In this document: piece by piece, positions 9,214-17,721 of the stretch
How positions within the stretch are numbered: the first letter of the stretch is position 1
Layout of the letters: every line of letters begins with the position of its first letter
Source: Methanobacterium sp. UBA294
GTDB taxonomy: Archaea > Methanobacteriota > Methanobacteria > Methanobacteriales > Methanobacteriaceae
Assembly (NCBI GenBank): GCA_002494495.1
Contig: DACB01000016.1
Location: 255,877-319,876 of the forward strand
Length of the DNA: 64,000 bases
Direction: 5' to 3'
Made by a program: the position numbers and the translations under genes
Notes under the pieces: generated by a model
What the model saw: only the letters and a program-made list of their open reading frames with translations
The model's database searches: none
Told to the model about the DNA's origin: nothing

Positions 9214-10239
9214 TTATCCTAAACCCCCTATTGATTCTCCCCGCACATTCTTACGGTATTTAAGGCTTTCTTCTTTAATCTTCTCCCTGTTTTGATCATC
9301 CACAATATCTATCTGGATATTGGATAGGGAGGGATATTTAAGGGTTAACTGTGAATCCACAGGATAATCCTCTAAAGCACGTAGTGGTCCATCTTTAAAT
9401 TGGTCAATAAATTCCATTATTTCTTCCCTACCTCCCTTGTTAAAGAGGTCGGCCAATATGGATATGGGAAGTGTATTATCCGCCATAATTGCTATTTCTG
9501 TCTCCTCAATTGAGTATTCATTACCATTAAATGCCACTGACAGTCCACCTTGTTCAAGTGCATATTTTAATGGCTGGACATCGGTTATACTATCCCCTAC
9601 ATACATCAGATCAGATCCCTTAAACTGGAATCTTTTAATGATATCCAGTACCGATTCCTTTTTACCTTCTCCTCCCACTGGGTCTACTTCTTCTATTATT
9701 TTGCCAATGTGCATTTGGGGGATTATTTCCCAGAATATTTTCTCTAGGTTTTCGAAGCTTGGATCATTTAAGACATCTTCCCGGAGTTCCATGAGCCTTG
9801 TTTTTTCTGTAGAGGTTAAAGAATATTTATCTATGTCCAATATAGTAGAATAGGTATTTTGAAATGGAAATCCAGTTATATTACACAGGGCCTGTATATA
9901 CTGCTGGTAACTGGTACTTACAATAAATGAGGGCATGGTACAGTACACAAACTGGAGGGTGTCCCGTGCACCAGGGACCAGGCAAACAGTTTCCTCTGAA
10001 AACTCAGTTATATCCTTGTTGGTAGCATCATATGCCTTCAAGAAGGGAAGAATTAGCTTTAAAGTTCCCCCGGCATTATATCCTGGCCTTTTAATTTCAT
10101 CCGCCAGAATATCATCGTATCTGCTGACTATCTGGAAAAATCTTTCCCCATCTTCTATGTATTTGCCTGAAAGTTCAAAAGCATTATCATTTATAGTTAG
10201 GGGACCTTCACAGTCAGAAACAAAAAATCTTCTGTTCAA
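9214..10239 (-). CDS. ehaR: Eha subunit R, HAD-type protein
   Basis: A 341-residue protein with haloacid-dehalogenase fold marks: motif I as DCEGPLT (residues 9-15; the first Asp kept, the second replaced by Glu), motif II STS, and motif III/IV in YVGDSITDVQPL (about 220). It matches what is annotated as EhaR of the energy-converting hydrogenase operon; the biochemical role is unknown. The Asp-to-Glu change at the acid/base position of motif I is unusual for a phosphatase. The start is TTG 10239, five bases after GGAGGATC. Confidence 0.75.
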   Translation of the reverse strand: MNRRFFVSDCEGPLTINDNAFELSGKYIEDGERFFQIVSRYDDILADEIKRPGYNAGGTLKLILPFLKAYDATNKDITEFSEETVCLVPGARDTLQFVYCTMPSFIVSTSYQQYIQALCNITGFPFQNTYSTILDIDKYSLTSTEKTRLMELREDVLNDPSFENLEKIFWEIIPQMHIGKIIEEVDPVGGEGKKESVLDIIKRFQFKGSDLMYVGDSITDVQPLKYALEQGGLSVAFNGNEYSIEETEIAIMADNTLPISILADLFNKGGREEIMEFIDQFKDGPLRALEDYPVDSQLTLKYPSLSNIQIDIVDDQNREKIKEESLKYRKNVRGESIGGLG

Positions 10240-10305
10240 TTTTTGATCCTCCCATGTAGAAAATTAAATTTTTGTATAGGACCAGTTTTCTATTTTTAAG
10301 AAATA

Positions 10306-11610
10306 CTAGTTTTCTGCCTTAAATTTGATGGCATGTAATGGACATACTCCTTCACATTCTGCACATCGAATACATCTATCTGTATCAACTGTTAATTTAT
10401 CATCTTGGAAACTTAACGCATCTTCCGGACATCTATTAACACATACCTCGCACTGCTGGCAGGAATCATAATCTACTACTATTTCTCCTTTTCTAGGGCC
10501 TTTGATCTTTTCCCTGGAGAAGTATATCCTTCCATCCCTGGTTGCGAAATGTTCTTCAGTTATACTTACAGCATCAAATGGACAGGCTTCTACACAGCGT
10601 CCACAGAAAACACATCCCTCTGTTATATGAATGGGAAGTGGTGCTTGAAGCTTTATACAGTTTACTGGGCATTGGTCAACACAGACACCACAGGCTATAC
10701 AGTTTTCATCAATAACTGTTTTTTCCCGTTTAGGATTGGTTTTCTCTATTATTTCACCAATATCATCTATTTCCAGTCCACCATCCACCATGCCTTTGAT
10801 CTCATCTTCTAACAGTCCAGTTACATCTTCTTCAAACTCATCTTCCTCATGGCTGGCACTCACATCTCGGGATATTTTATTAAAGATGGAGTTGATTCGA
10901 CTGGCATTTTTTGAGAGTTTGCTAGCGTCTTTTTCCAGGATCTCAGATAAAATTTCCATGGTTTTAATTTTATTATAATCTTTATATGCCCTTTTCCTGG
11001 AAGAATATCTAATTGCTGTACTGGGACAGACATCCATACATTCTTCGCATCTTGCACAGTACGCGGGGTTTATATAGGGTAATTTACTTACTTCGCCCAC
11101 ATTTATAGCTCCTCTGGACGGGCATACCCTGGTGCAGGTCATACAACCAATACATTTTTTCTGGTTTACCACTACCGCCTTACCGCCAGCCACGGATCTG
11201 GGCAGTATTTCACCATATTTTATGGCTTCTGTGGGGCATACACGAGCACAGTATCCGCACCGGACACATGTATCCTCATTTATTACACTATGTGCTTCCT
11301 CAGAACCAGTTGATTCCAGGTGAATAGATCCAGTTTTGCAGGCATGTACACATGCCCCGCATTGTCTGCAGAGTTTTTTGTTTATATTAGGTACATTTTC
11401 CCGTATGGGTTCTGCCATGGTAGTTTTCATTGTTATGGCATCGTAGGGGCAGACTTCCCTGCATAACACACATCCCACACACTTTTCGTTGATTTCGATA
11501 TGGTTATCTGGCGGTACCTGGTTTATGGCATCTACTGGACATGAAAGTAAACATGGTCGTTCTTCGCACTGCTCACACTTACTTGAATCTATTTCATATT
11601 CAACATCCAC
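10306..11610 (-). CDS. ehaQ: Polyferredoxin EhaQ, ten cluster motifs; true start probably further upstream
   Basis: A large ferredoxin-type subunit with ten Cys-rich [4Fe-4S] motifs: six in residues 1-200 (the first, CEQCEERPCLLSCP, has two extra residues), a cluster-free linker of about 95 residues (KTMEILSEILEKDASK and an acidic stretch), and four in the C-terminal half. This fits the 10[4Fe-4S] polyferredoxin known in eha operons. The GTG at 11610 has no good ribosome-binding site. A strong AAAGGAG lies at 11684-11690, and the frame is open from there with only ATT codons available (11673, 11679). About 20 extra residues may therefore be missing. Confidence 0.9.
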   Translation of the reverse strand: MDVEYEIDSSKCEQCEERPCLLSCPVDAINQVPPDNHIEINEKCVGCVLCREVCPYDAITMKTTMAEPIRENVPNINKKLCRQCGACVHACKTGSIHLESTGSEEAHSVINEDTCVRCGYCARVCPTEAIKYGEILPRSVAGGKAVVVNQKKCIGCMTCTRVCPSRGAINVGEVSKLPYINPAYCARCEECMDVCPSTAIRYSSRKRAYKDYNKIKTMEILSEILEKDASKLSKNASRINSIFNKISRDVSASHEEDEFEEDVTGLLEDEIKGMVDGGLEIDDIGEIIEKTNPKREKTVIDENCIACGVCVDQCPVNCIKLQAPLPIHITEGCVFCGRCVEACPFDAVSITEEHFATRDGRIYFSREKIKGPRKGEIVVDYDSCQQCEVCVNRCPEDALSFQDDKLTVDTDRCIRCAECEGVCPLHAIKFKAEN

Positions 11611-11687
11611 TTCTCTGAGTGGTTTGTTCAGTTTTTTGGAAGTTGTGTTTTTTGAGCTTTCAGTTTCTGGAATTTTAATCTACTCCT

Positions 11688-12719
11688 TTACTGGGTTGGT
11701 AGTTTTGAAGGTTTTATTGTGATCTGGATCAATCCCTCATCTAGGGGGTCATCAGTTAACTGGAATCTGGCTAAATAATAGCCGGGTACATCGAATGGGC
11801 ATGTCTGGTAGCATATACTACATCTTAGACATTTATCCGGATCTCTTTTAACTCCTTCTTCTTCATCATATGTTATAGCTCCGGAAGGACATTCACTGAC
11901 ACATAAGCGGCAGTCTGTACACTTTTCTTCATTCCAGGTTAATATTCTAAGCTTGAGGCGGTCGGTTATCTTCTCGAAAGTGTCCCTTATCAGATCTTCC
12001 TGAGGGATTATCTCCCTGGCCTTTTGAGCCAGTTCATAGGTGGGATAATCTATCTTGTATACTTCTGGTGGTTCCAGAAACATTATCTTGTCCTGGTCTT
12101 CATCTATCCGGGATTCTAGGGTATTAACCACCAGGTTGATTATAGATTTCTGCTCCTCTACATGGTCAACATATATGGCCTTTACAGCCCCTTTTACCGG
12201 GCAGTTTTTGACACAGTCCCCACAGCCTATGCATTTGGACTGATCTATAACCATTTTTTTATCCACCTCTGATATGGCACCTGCCACATTTTTACAGGTT
12301 TCTAAACACTTTTTACAGCGTATGCAGAGGTAATCATCAATTACATACAACTTCTCTTGGGGGAATATGGTGAATTTCTCCCGGATATGGTGGTTTTCGC
12401 CACAGAGTAAGGTTTTTGGTTCGGTGGGACATACTTCGGCACAGAAACCGCACCTTATACATCCTCTGTTGTTTATAATGGGATAGGTGATACCCTTTTC
12501 ATGGGTGTTGTCCTTAGTTCTCACCAGTTTAATAGCCATGGGCGCAGGACAGGCAGCTGTACAGGCCCCACATGCTATACAGTACTCTTTTCTGACTTCG
12601 GGGAAGTCCCTAAATCGGGATGGGGTTTCCATAATTTCCTGGTCAGTTTTTGCATCAGCAAATTTTTCTGCCCATGATTTTCTGGCAAATTCGTATAGAT
12701 ACCATATTACTGAAGACAT
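11688..12719 (-). CDS. ehaP: Polyferredoxin EhaP, six cluster motifs
   Basis: A 343-residue ferredoxin-type subunit with six [4Fe-4S] motifs: CIACGACTAACP (about 47), CIRCGFCAEVCP, CIRCKKCLETCK (last Cys not followed by Pro), CIGCGDCVKNCP, then a linker of about 100 residues, and CTDCRLCVSECP and CLRCSICYQTCP. This matches the 6[4Fe-4S] polyferredoxin of the Eha complex. It lies 56 bp downstream of ehaO. It probably takes electrons from the hydrogenase small subunit and hands them on. The stop codon overlaps the AAAGGAG site that serves the next gene. Confidence 0.92.
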   Translation of the reverse strand: MSSVIWYLYEFARKSWAEKFADAKTDQEIMETPSRFRDFPEVRKEYCIACGACTAACPAPMAIKLVRTKDNTHEKGITYPIINNRGCIRCGFCAEVCPTEPKTLLCGENHHIREKFTIFPQEKLYVIDDYLCIRCKKCLETCKNVAGAISEVDKKMVIDQSKCIGCGDCVKNCPVKGAVKAIYVDHVEEQKSIINLVVNTLESRIDEDQDKIMFLEPPEVYKIDYPTYELAQKAREIIPQEDLIRDTFEKITDRLKLRILTWNEEKCTDCRLCVSECPSGAITYDEEEGVKRDPDKCLRCSICYQTCPFDVPGYYLARFQLTDDPLDEGLIQITIKPSKLPTQ

Positions 12720-12775
12720 AAGACATCATTCGGGAATATTCATTTATTTTACTGTTATTTTCAATCTAATTTTCA

Positions 12776-13915
12776 TCATTCATTGTAAGGAATATTATAA
12801 TCAGGATAAACATATTCCTGGCTCTTACCAGTTTCATCCATTATCACTACCCTCTCTGTACAGGCGATGCATGGATCTACACTGGCATAAGTGGCTAGTG
12901 CATCAGGGACAGTTGCCACATCCTTCATCATGTACTTGGCACAGGCATCTATGTTCATTATACTTGGTGTTCTGATGGAGGCGTTTTTTATGAGGTTTCC
13001 GTTGGTTTCTATCATATAGGTCACCTCTCCTCTTGGTGCTTCGTTTCTCCATTCACCGTATCCTGCAGGGATAGTTATCTGTTTTCTAATCTCTCCTGGA
13101 GGTAAGTTTTCAATTGCCTGTTTTATTATTTTTATTGATTCTGTTACCTCATCGAATCTGTTCATTGTTCTGGCGTAGTTATCCTGTTCCTTTCTCCATA
13201 TCACCTTGAAGTCAAAGTGATCATGGTAAGTGTGATGTTGTTCTCGCAGATCATGTTTCAGCCCAGAAGCTCTTCCTATAGGCCCAACTGCCCTTGCTTT
13301 AATGGCTTCTTCCCGGGTCATTTTTCCCACGTCATGGGATCTAATGCCTACCAATGGTCCATGATTGAACATCTCCACGTATCGGTCGTACTGATCCTCT
13401 AATTCCAGGATTATCTTCATTATACTGTCCAGGTGTGACTGATTTACATCCATCTTCACTCCACCGACTATGTTCCATCCCATGTTAACTCTGTTTCCAG
13501 TTAATAGTTCGATAGCGTCCATGATGGGTTCTCTCAGGTGTAACATGTACATAAAGAGGGTTTCATGTTCTAATGCTTTGAAATAGGTTGAATTGGCCAG
13601 TAGGTGACTCTGAATTCTATCGAGTTCATTGGTAAGCACTCTCAGGAATTGGGCACGTAGTGGTACTTGTTCTCCTGCTATACTTTCAAAGGTTTCTGCG
13701 AAGGTCTGGGTGTGGATGTATGAACAGATTCCACAGACTCTCTCTGATAAAAATATGCCTTTTTGCCATGTTTTACCCCTCATAACCCTTTCTATACCAC
13801 GGTGAACATATCCATAGTCAATTTCTGCTTCTAAAACTTTCTCACCCTGGGTTTTTAGTTTTAATCGTAGAGGTTCTTTGAGAGCGGGGTGAATTGGTCC
13901 TATGGGCAATATCAT
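12776..13915 (-). CDS. ehaO: Eha [NiFe] hydrogenase large subunit
   Basis: A 379-residue group 4 [NiFe] hydrogenase catalytic subunit. The four Ni-binding cysteines are present in RVCGICSYIH (about 59-68) and DPCIACTERV (about 352-361). Group 4 enzymes such as Eha couple H2 oxidation and ferredoxin reduction to ion flow across the membrane. The gene overlaps ehaN by 4 bp (ATGA type). About 18 residues follow the last motif, with no His of the classical cleavage site visible. The start is ATG with an AGGAGGGG-type ribosome-binding site in the end of ehaN. Confidence 0.96.
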   Translation of the reverse strand: MILPIGPIHPALKEPLRLKLKTQGEKVLEAEIDYGYVHRGIERVMRGKTWQKGIFLSERVCGICSYIHTQTFAETFESIAGEQVPLRAQFLRVLTNELDRIQSHLLANSTYFKALEHETLFMYMLHLREPIMDAIELLTGNRVNMGWNIVGGVKMDVNQSHLDSIMKIILELEDQYDRYVEMFNHGPLVGIRSHDVGKMTREEAIKARAVGPIGRASGLKHDLREQHHTYHDHFDFKVIWRKEQDNYARTMNRFDEVTESIKIIKQAIENLPPGEIRKQITIPAGYGEWRNEAPRGEVTYMIETNGNLIKNASIRTPSIMNIDACAKYMMKDVATVPDALATYASVDPCIACTERVVIMDETGKSQEYVYPDYNIPYNE

Positions 13916-14406
13916 ACTTTTTCCCCTCCTTCTGCTTTCTCCTCTACTGTGTGCCCTCCTTTAGCTTGCCTTCCTTTAGTTGCTATTGCATCTGGTCCCA
14001 CGGCTAAAATTGCTGCCAGTATTTCTGATGGCCTTGGTGGACATCCGGAGATTTCTGCATCTACCGGTATGAAATCACTGGCCGGTGCGTAAACACTGCC
14101 ACCTTCCTGATTAAATACATCACCAGATAAGGGACAGTTTCCAACGGCAACTACTACTTTAGGTTCTGGGGCTTTAGCATATATTCTCTGCAATTTTTCT
14201 CTCCATTGTTCGGTTACTGCACCTGCAATAAGTATAACATCCGCTTCTCTAGGGTTGTTATGTACATAAATTCCGTACTGTTCCAGGTCGTATCTGGGGG
14301 AAAGCAGGGCCACTACTTCGATGTCACAGCCGTTACACCCTCCGGTACTTACTAAACAGACATGAATAGAACTTTTTCGTATAACGTCTTTAAGGGAATC
14401 CAACAT
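13912..14406 (-). CDS. ehaN: Eha [NiFe] hydrogenase small subunit
   Basis: A 164-residue small subunit that carries the proximal [4Fe-4S] cluster. The cysteine ligands are visible in GGCNGCDIE (about 23-31), VGNCPLSGDVF (about 93) and ISGCPPRP (about 129), as in NuoB-like small subunits. It lies 149 bp downstream of ehaM, the largest gap within the core eha genes, and overlaps ehaO by 4 bp. A TATA-like ATATAAAAAT on the minus strand near 14511-14520 suggests an additional internal promoter for the catalytic half. Confidence 0.95.
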   Translation of the reverse strand: MLDSLKDVIRKSSIHVCLVSTGGCNGCDIEVVALLSPRYDLEQYGIYVHNNPREADVILIAGAVTEQWREKLQRIYAKAPEPKVVVAVGNCPLSGDVFNQEGGSVYAPASDFIPVDAEISGCPPRPSEILAAILAVGPDAIATKGRQAKGGHTVEEKAEGGEKV

Positions 14407-14555
14407 TTCTTTTACCTTGATCTATTTTTTTCTTCTTGTACCAGATCTATATTCCAATGATTAAATGTAATTTTTTATGAGAATTTTTTTTTTGAGAATT
14501 TTAAAATTTTTATATGCAATAATTTTTTTTACATTTCGCAAATAATCCAGTTAAT
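14407..14555. promoter_or_regulatory. Gap inside eha with TATA-like box; possible internal promoter
   Basis: This 149-bp AT-rich spacer separates the membrane-subunit genes from the small and large hydrogenase subunits. On the minus strand it holds CATATAAAAATTTT (about 14507-14520) and long A-runs. Its length and the TATA-like string are compatible with a second transcription start for ehaN and following genes. No hairpin or T-tract on the minus strand indicates termination. Confidence 0.35.
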
Positions 14556-15128
14556 TTAACGTTTTAAATATTCCACTAGTTCTTTTTTACCTTCTTCCAG
14601 AAATTTTTCGTAAGATTTTTCGTCTTTTATAATTTTAATGGCTGTCCTAGTTTTGATATCCTCTGATTCTTCTTTTGTTAAAAGATTCATAACATCTGCC
14701 AGTACGCAAAGCCTTAAATCAGAATGAACTCTCTCTTTAATGCATCTTAACTTGGCTGATTCAAATCGGGGGTGTACGGCTTCTAAACTGGACATGTCCA
14801 GTCTTCTGATCATTATTTCTTCCAGTTCTTCTGTTTTAATCTTGAGCTCCTTTGAGAAGGGAATTATTATATCTTCCTGCCACCTGTAACTTGCAAGTAT
14901 CCTTTTTTTCATCCTTAAGCGAAGATCTTCTTCGCTGGTTGCTGGTGCTTCTTTCTGGAATTTAATATCTTCTTCAAATTCTTCATCTATATTTGAGAGG
15001 GGAATTATATCATCTGATGAATCTATTTCTTCTTCTAGTATGTTTTCTTCCTCAGGAGTATTAGTTTCTTCTCCTGAAGTTTTTGTTTCCTCATCAGTTG
15101 TTTTTGTTTCCTCATCATTGGCATTCAT
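14556..15128 (-). CDS. ehaM: Eha subunit M, hydrophilic
   Basis: A 190-residue hydrophilic subunit with no catalytic motif. Residues 1-45 are a low-complexity acidic repeat built from DEETKT/SGEETNT-like hexads, mirrored by a short DNA repeat in this part of the gene. Residues about 60-190 are a helical, charged domain (EEDLRLRMKKRIL, ELEEIMIRRLDM). The assignment rests on order between ehaL and ehaN. It overlaps ehaL by 4 bp. A scaffold role on the cytoplasmic face is a guess. Confidence 0.8.
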   Translation of the reverse strand: MNANDEETKTTDEETKTSGEETNTPEEENILEEEIDSSDDIIPLSNIDEEFEEDIKFQKEAPATSEEDLRLRMKKRILASYRWQEDIIIPFSKELKIKTEELEEIMIRRLDMSSLEAVHPRFESAKLRCIKERVHSDLRLCVLADVMNLLTKEESEDIKTRTAIKIIKDEKSYEKFLEEGKKELVEYLKR

Positions 15129-15448
15129 AATAACACCGTCCTTAATATCCAGATAATCCCTGCCACTGCAAACCCAATTACAGTTTCATACCTTCCATAG
15201 CCGGGTCTCATCCCAAATACCATGGCAAACAGGAACACTCCCACTGTGACTGTGATGAACTCTGGAATTGCTGGTATGAGTTGTGCATTTAATGCCAGAA
15301 CCCATCCAATTATTGCCATTATAAGGGCTAGAACATCTATTTTATTTATTATAAACGGTTCTGAATACTTTTTATAACTTAATAGGAGCCCTAATATGGA
15401 TCCTATTACAAATGAAAGTATGTAAATTAGATATAAATGATTATCCAT
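15125..15448 (-). CDS. ehaL: Eha subunit L, membrane protein
   Basis: A 107-residue integral membrane protein with four likely transmembrane helices (about 5-22, 35-52, 60-78, 88-105) and few charged residues. Small membrane proteins in this order are a hallmark of the eha operon, which encodes about ten of them. It starts at ATG behind GGTGAAAAT and overlaps ehaM by 4 bp. The subunit's role is unknown; identity is by position and hydropathy. Confidence 0.8.
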   Translation of the reverse strand: MDNHLYLIYILSFVIGSILGLLLSYKKYSEPFIINKIDVLALIMAIIGWVLALNAQLIPAIPEFITVTVGVFLFAMVFGMRPGYGRYETVIGFAVAGIIWILRTVLL

Positions 15449-15458
15449 TGATTTTCAC

Positions 15459-15716
15459 CTATGCTGGTCTGAAAAGATATATAAATGAAAAGATGAATGC
15501 TAAAAGAGCCACTATCATGGCCAAATTTTCAATTTTTTCAGCTAATTGTAAACCTTTCTTTTTGTTAAGTAGTACAGTGAGGATTAAGATGAAAAAAATG
15601 GATATTGTCAGTGGCAATACTACTGTCCTCTGTAAAATTACAGCTAAACTACTGGCCAGAATCGCCCCAATTACGGTTAACGCCATAAAGAACAACAAAT
15701 CGTTTTCCCGTTCCAT
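15459..15716 (-). CDS. ehaK: Eha subunit K, membrane protein
   Basis: An 85-residue membrane protein with three predicted helices (about 8-25, 31-48, 64-82) separated by a KKKGLQLAEK cytoplasmic-type loop. It starts at ATG behind GGAGAAC and lies 10 bp from ehaL. Identity is from operon order; no enzymatic residues are visible. Confidence 0.78.
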   Translation of the reverse strand: MERENDLLFFMALTVIGAILASSLAVILQRTVVLPLTISIFFILILTVLLNKKKGLQLAEKIENLAMIVALLAFIFSFIYLFRPA

Positions 15717-15804
15717 TTCCCAGTTCTCCTTGTTTATTTTTTAATATAATATCATTGAATTATTTTTTATTTGATGTAATATTTTTTTAAATTTTGATCA
15801 TGTT

Positions 15805-16668
15805 TTAAATGTAGATCATTGCAATGGATCCCACTATACCTATGAAAGCCAGTGTGACCTCTGCCATAACAGAATGGTTTGGGTTAAGTATGGGTGTGAT
15901 GGCATTTATCAGTCCAATCACAGCGGTGACAATAACCATTCCAATAAGGTAGCCAATAGGACTCAGGCCACCAATAAATACTGTTAAAAATATCCATACC
16001 AGCATGTACCAGGTTATGGATTCTGACATCATTATAAATCCACGTAAAGTACCGAAGTGCTCTGTTTCAAATCCGGATATTATATCTTTGGCCAAAGTAA
16101 TGTTAAATGGGGAGAAATAATAGGATTTAGAGATAATCAGTACAATGAACATCAAGGCTGTCAGGGGTATGCTTAGTAACAGGGCTCCGTGTGCATCCTG
16201 GTAGGCAATTATACCCGCCAGGTCCATGGTTCCTGTTTTTAGGTATATGATAATTAAAACTGCAAATAGAGGCAGTTCTGCTGCTGCTGAAAATACAGCT
16301 CTTACACAGCTAAGTTTACCATAGGGCGATCCTGAACTGGATCCAGCATTATGCTCCACAATCTTGTGAATTGCAAATATGGCAAAGAGCAGTAGAAGCG
16401 GCCCATGTGTTACAGGACCTATGATTACTGCAGCAACCCATATTGCCATGAGTATTAGAGTTATAACTACGTAAAATGGCATGGCTGCCGTTTTCGGAAA
16501 TACTGTTTCCTTTATGAAAAATTTAAGGGTGTGCAGTAGGTGCTGTATTATTGGTGGTCCGGGCCTCATCTGTATCCTGGCCATTACCTTTCTTTGGAGC
16601 CCGAATAGCAAGCTGCCTATAAAGAACGCAATTAAAACGTTCAACAGGATTTCTGCCATTAAATTCAT
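15805..16668 (-). CDS. ehaJ: Eha subunit J, NuoH-like membrane protein
   Basis: A 287-residue membrane protein of the NuoH/HycD/EchB family, which anchors the hydrogenase module and shapes the quinone- or ion-related cavity in related complexes. About eight transmembrane helices are visible. Family-like features are the RKVMARIQMRPGPP segment near residue 27 (compare QxRxGP of NuoH) and acidic residues in EHNAGSSSGSPYGKLSCVRA and GFETEHFGTLRG. The start is ATG behind CTGGTGAAAAG. Upstream is a 29-bp tandem duplication. Confidence 0.92.
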   Translation of the reverse strand: MNLMAEILLNVLIAFFIGSLLFGLQRKVMARIQMRPGPPIIQHLLHTLKFFIKETVFPKTAAMPFYVVITLILMAIWVAAVIIGPVTHGPLLLLFAIFAIHKIVEHNAGSSSGSPYGKLSCVRAVFSAAAELPLFAVLIIIYLKTGTMDLAGIIAYQDAHGALLLSIPLTALMFIVLIISKSYYFSPFNITLAKDIISGFETEHFGTLRGFIMMSESITWYMLVWIFLTVFIGGLSPIGYLIGMVIVTAVIGLINAITPILNPNHSVMAEVTLAFIGIVGSIAMIYI

Positions 16669-16714
16669 TTCTTTTCACCAGTTAAATTATAATATGTCTA
16701 TTTTATCTTTTTAT

Positions 16715-16772
16715 TTGATTATAGGATGTTTAGTGTCAAATTATTGATTATAGGATGTTTAGTGTCAAATTA
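16715..16772. repeat. Perfect 29-bp tandem duplication
   Basis: Two adjacent identical copies at 16715-16743 and 16744-16772; the unit begins TTGATTATAGG and ends GTCAAATTA. It lies in the 124-bp gap between ehaI and ehaJ. The lack of any difference suggests a recent duplication. A partial third copy (TTTGATGTTATGATG) follows. Confidence 0.95.
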
Positions 16773-16792
16773 TTTGATGTTATGATGTTAAA

Positions 16793-17008
16793 TTAGTACC
16801 CAATAAATGGTTCCTTAGTCTTATCTTCTTCATCCTCCTTAGTACCCTGGGCCATGGAGATTAACCCCAGAGAAAGGACGGATAATGGTATAAATACCAG
16901 GGAAATTGCATAAACTATCCAGTCTGCGGGATTGAAGATCAAAGCATATATTATGGCAAATACTGAAATTATGAATATTATCCAGCTGACACCTTTTAAT
17001 TTGTCCAT
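16793..17008 (-). CDS. ehaI: Eha subunit I, small membrane protein
   Basis: A 71-residue protein with two transmembrane helices (about 6-24 and 28-50) and a charged C-terminal tail (GTKEDEEDKTKEPF). It starts at ATG behind AGGTGAAAATAA and lies 30 bp from ehaH. Identity is from its place between ehaH and the NuoH-like ehaJ. Function is unknown. Confidence 0.78.
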   Translation of the reverse strand: MDKLKGVSWIIFIISVFAIIYALIFNPADWIVYAISLVFIPLSVLSLGLISMAQGTKEDEEDKTKEPFIGY

Positions 17009-17038
17009 TTATTTTCACCTGATTATATATTTCTCTTA

Positions 17039-17716
17039 CTAGAATGGTTTGTTAATTATTAAAAGTATTTCTATAGCCCTTACAATTACCAGTAAGGAGC
17101 TTAGATGTATTATCACTAAAAATGGAGAACCTGCGGTCCTGAACATCTCCGCCTTGGTGGCGAAAAATGGAGCAACACCAGACTCGCCAGCCACACCAAT
17201 GAATAATAATATTGAGCCAAAGAGCATCATGGCCGTGGTTGGTATGTTTACAATCTCAAGCATGCTGAGTGTTCCTGTTGTACCTAATATTAAGGCGGCA
17301 CCTCCAAACAGGGGTAATGTGGCCAGCATAGCAATTATACCATATTGGAATGCAGAGTCTAAAACATCTACTTCTTTTACAGCTGAAACTATGCCTATGT
17401 TGACTATTCCAATCAAAGTAACGAAGAGTGTGAAATTGAAGAGATCCCCAGTTATCATGGCCCCAGCAGTAGCAATCCCGCATATTATGGATAGGAACCT
17501 GCGGATTTTAAATTCATCCTTACTAACCTTTTTTTCTCTATCATTAAGAGTTCCAAACTGGGCCTCTACCTGTTTTTCTGTTCTGCTCATGGCGATGAGG
17601 ACTGTGAATACCAGTGCAGCTACGGACATGAAAAGGTTGAAAGTGGTTACGTACAAAACGATATCTCCCAGGGGGATGATACCTAGAAGCTGTCCACCTA
17701 ATGTTGTTAAATCCAT
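17039..17716 (-). CDS. ehaH: Eha subunit H, antiporter-like membrane protein
   Basis: A 225-residue membrane protein with about six helices. It resembles a piece of the NuoL/M/N-MrpD antiporter family: ITGDLFNFTLFVTLI and the Lys/Glu-bearing FFATKAEMFRTAGSPF stretch with a following His in a helix (IIHLSSLL). It is therefore a candidate for the ion-translocating part of Eha. The start is ATG, with AAGGAGTAGATTAA directly before it; the same leader occurs before ehaQ. A 223-residue open frame on the other strand is a shadow. Confidence 0.85.
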   Translation of the reverse strand: MDLTTLGGQLLGIIPLGDIVLYVTTFNLFMSVAALVFTVLIAMSRTEKQVEAQFGTLNDREKKVSKDEFKIRRFLSIICGIATAGAMITGDLFNFTLFVTLIGIVNIGIVSAVKEVDVLDSAFQYGIIAMLATLPLFGGAALILGTTGTLSMLEIVNIPTTAMMLFGSILLFIGVAGESGVAPFFATKAEMFRTAGSPFLVIIHLSSLLVIVRAIEILLIINKPF

Positions 17717-17721
17717 TTAAT

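Noticed and set aside
17049..17720. Plus-strand open frame of 223 codons opposite ehaH
   Set aside because: It mirrors ehaH on the other strand, lacks a ribosome-binding site and a family resemblance; ehaH fits the operon.
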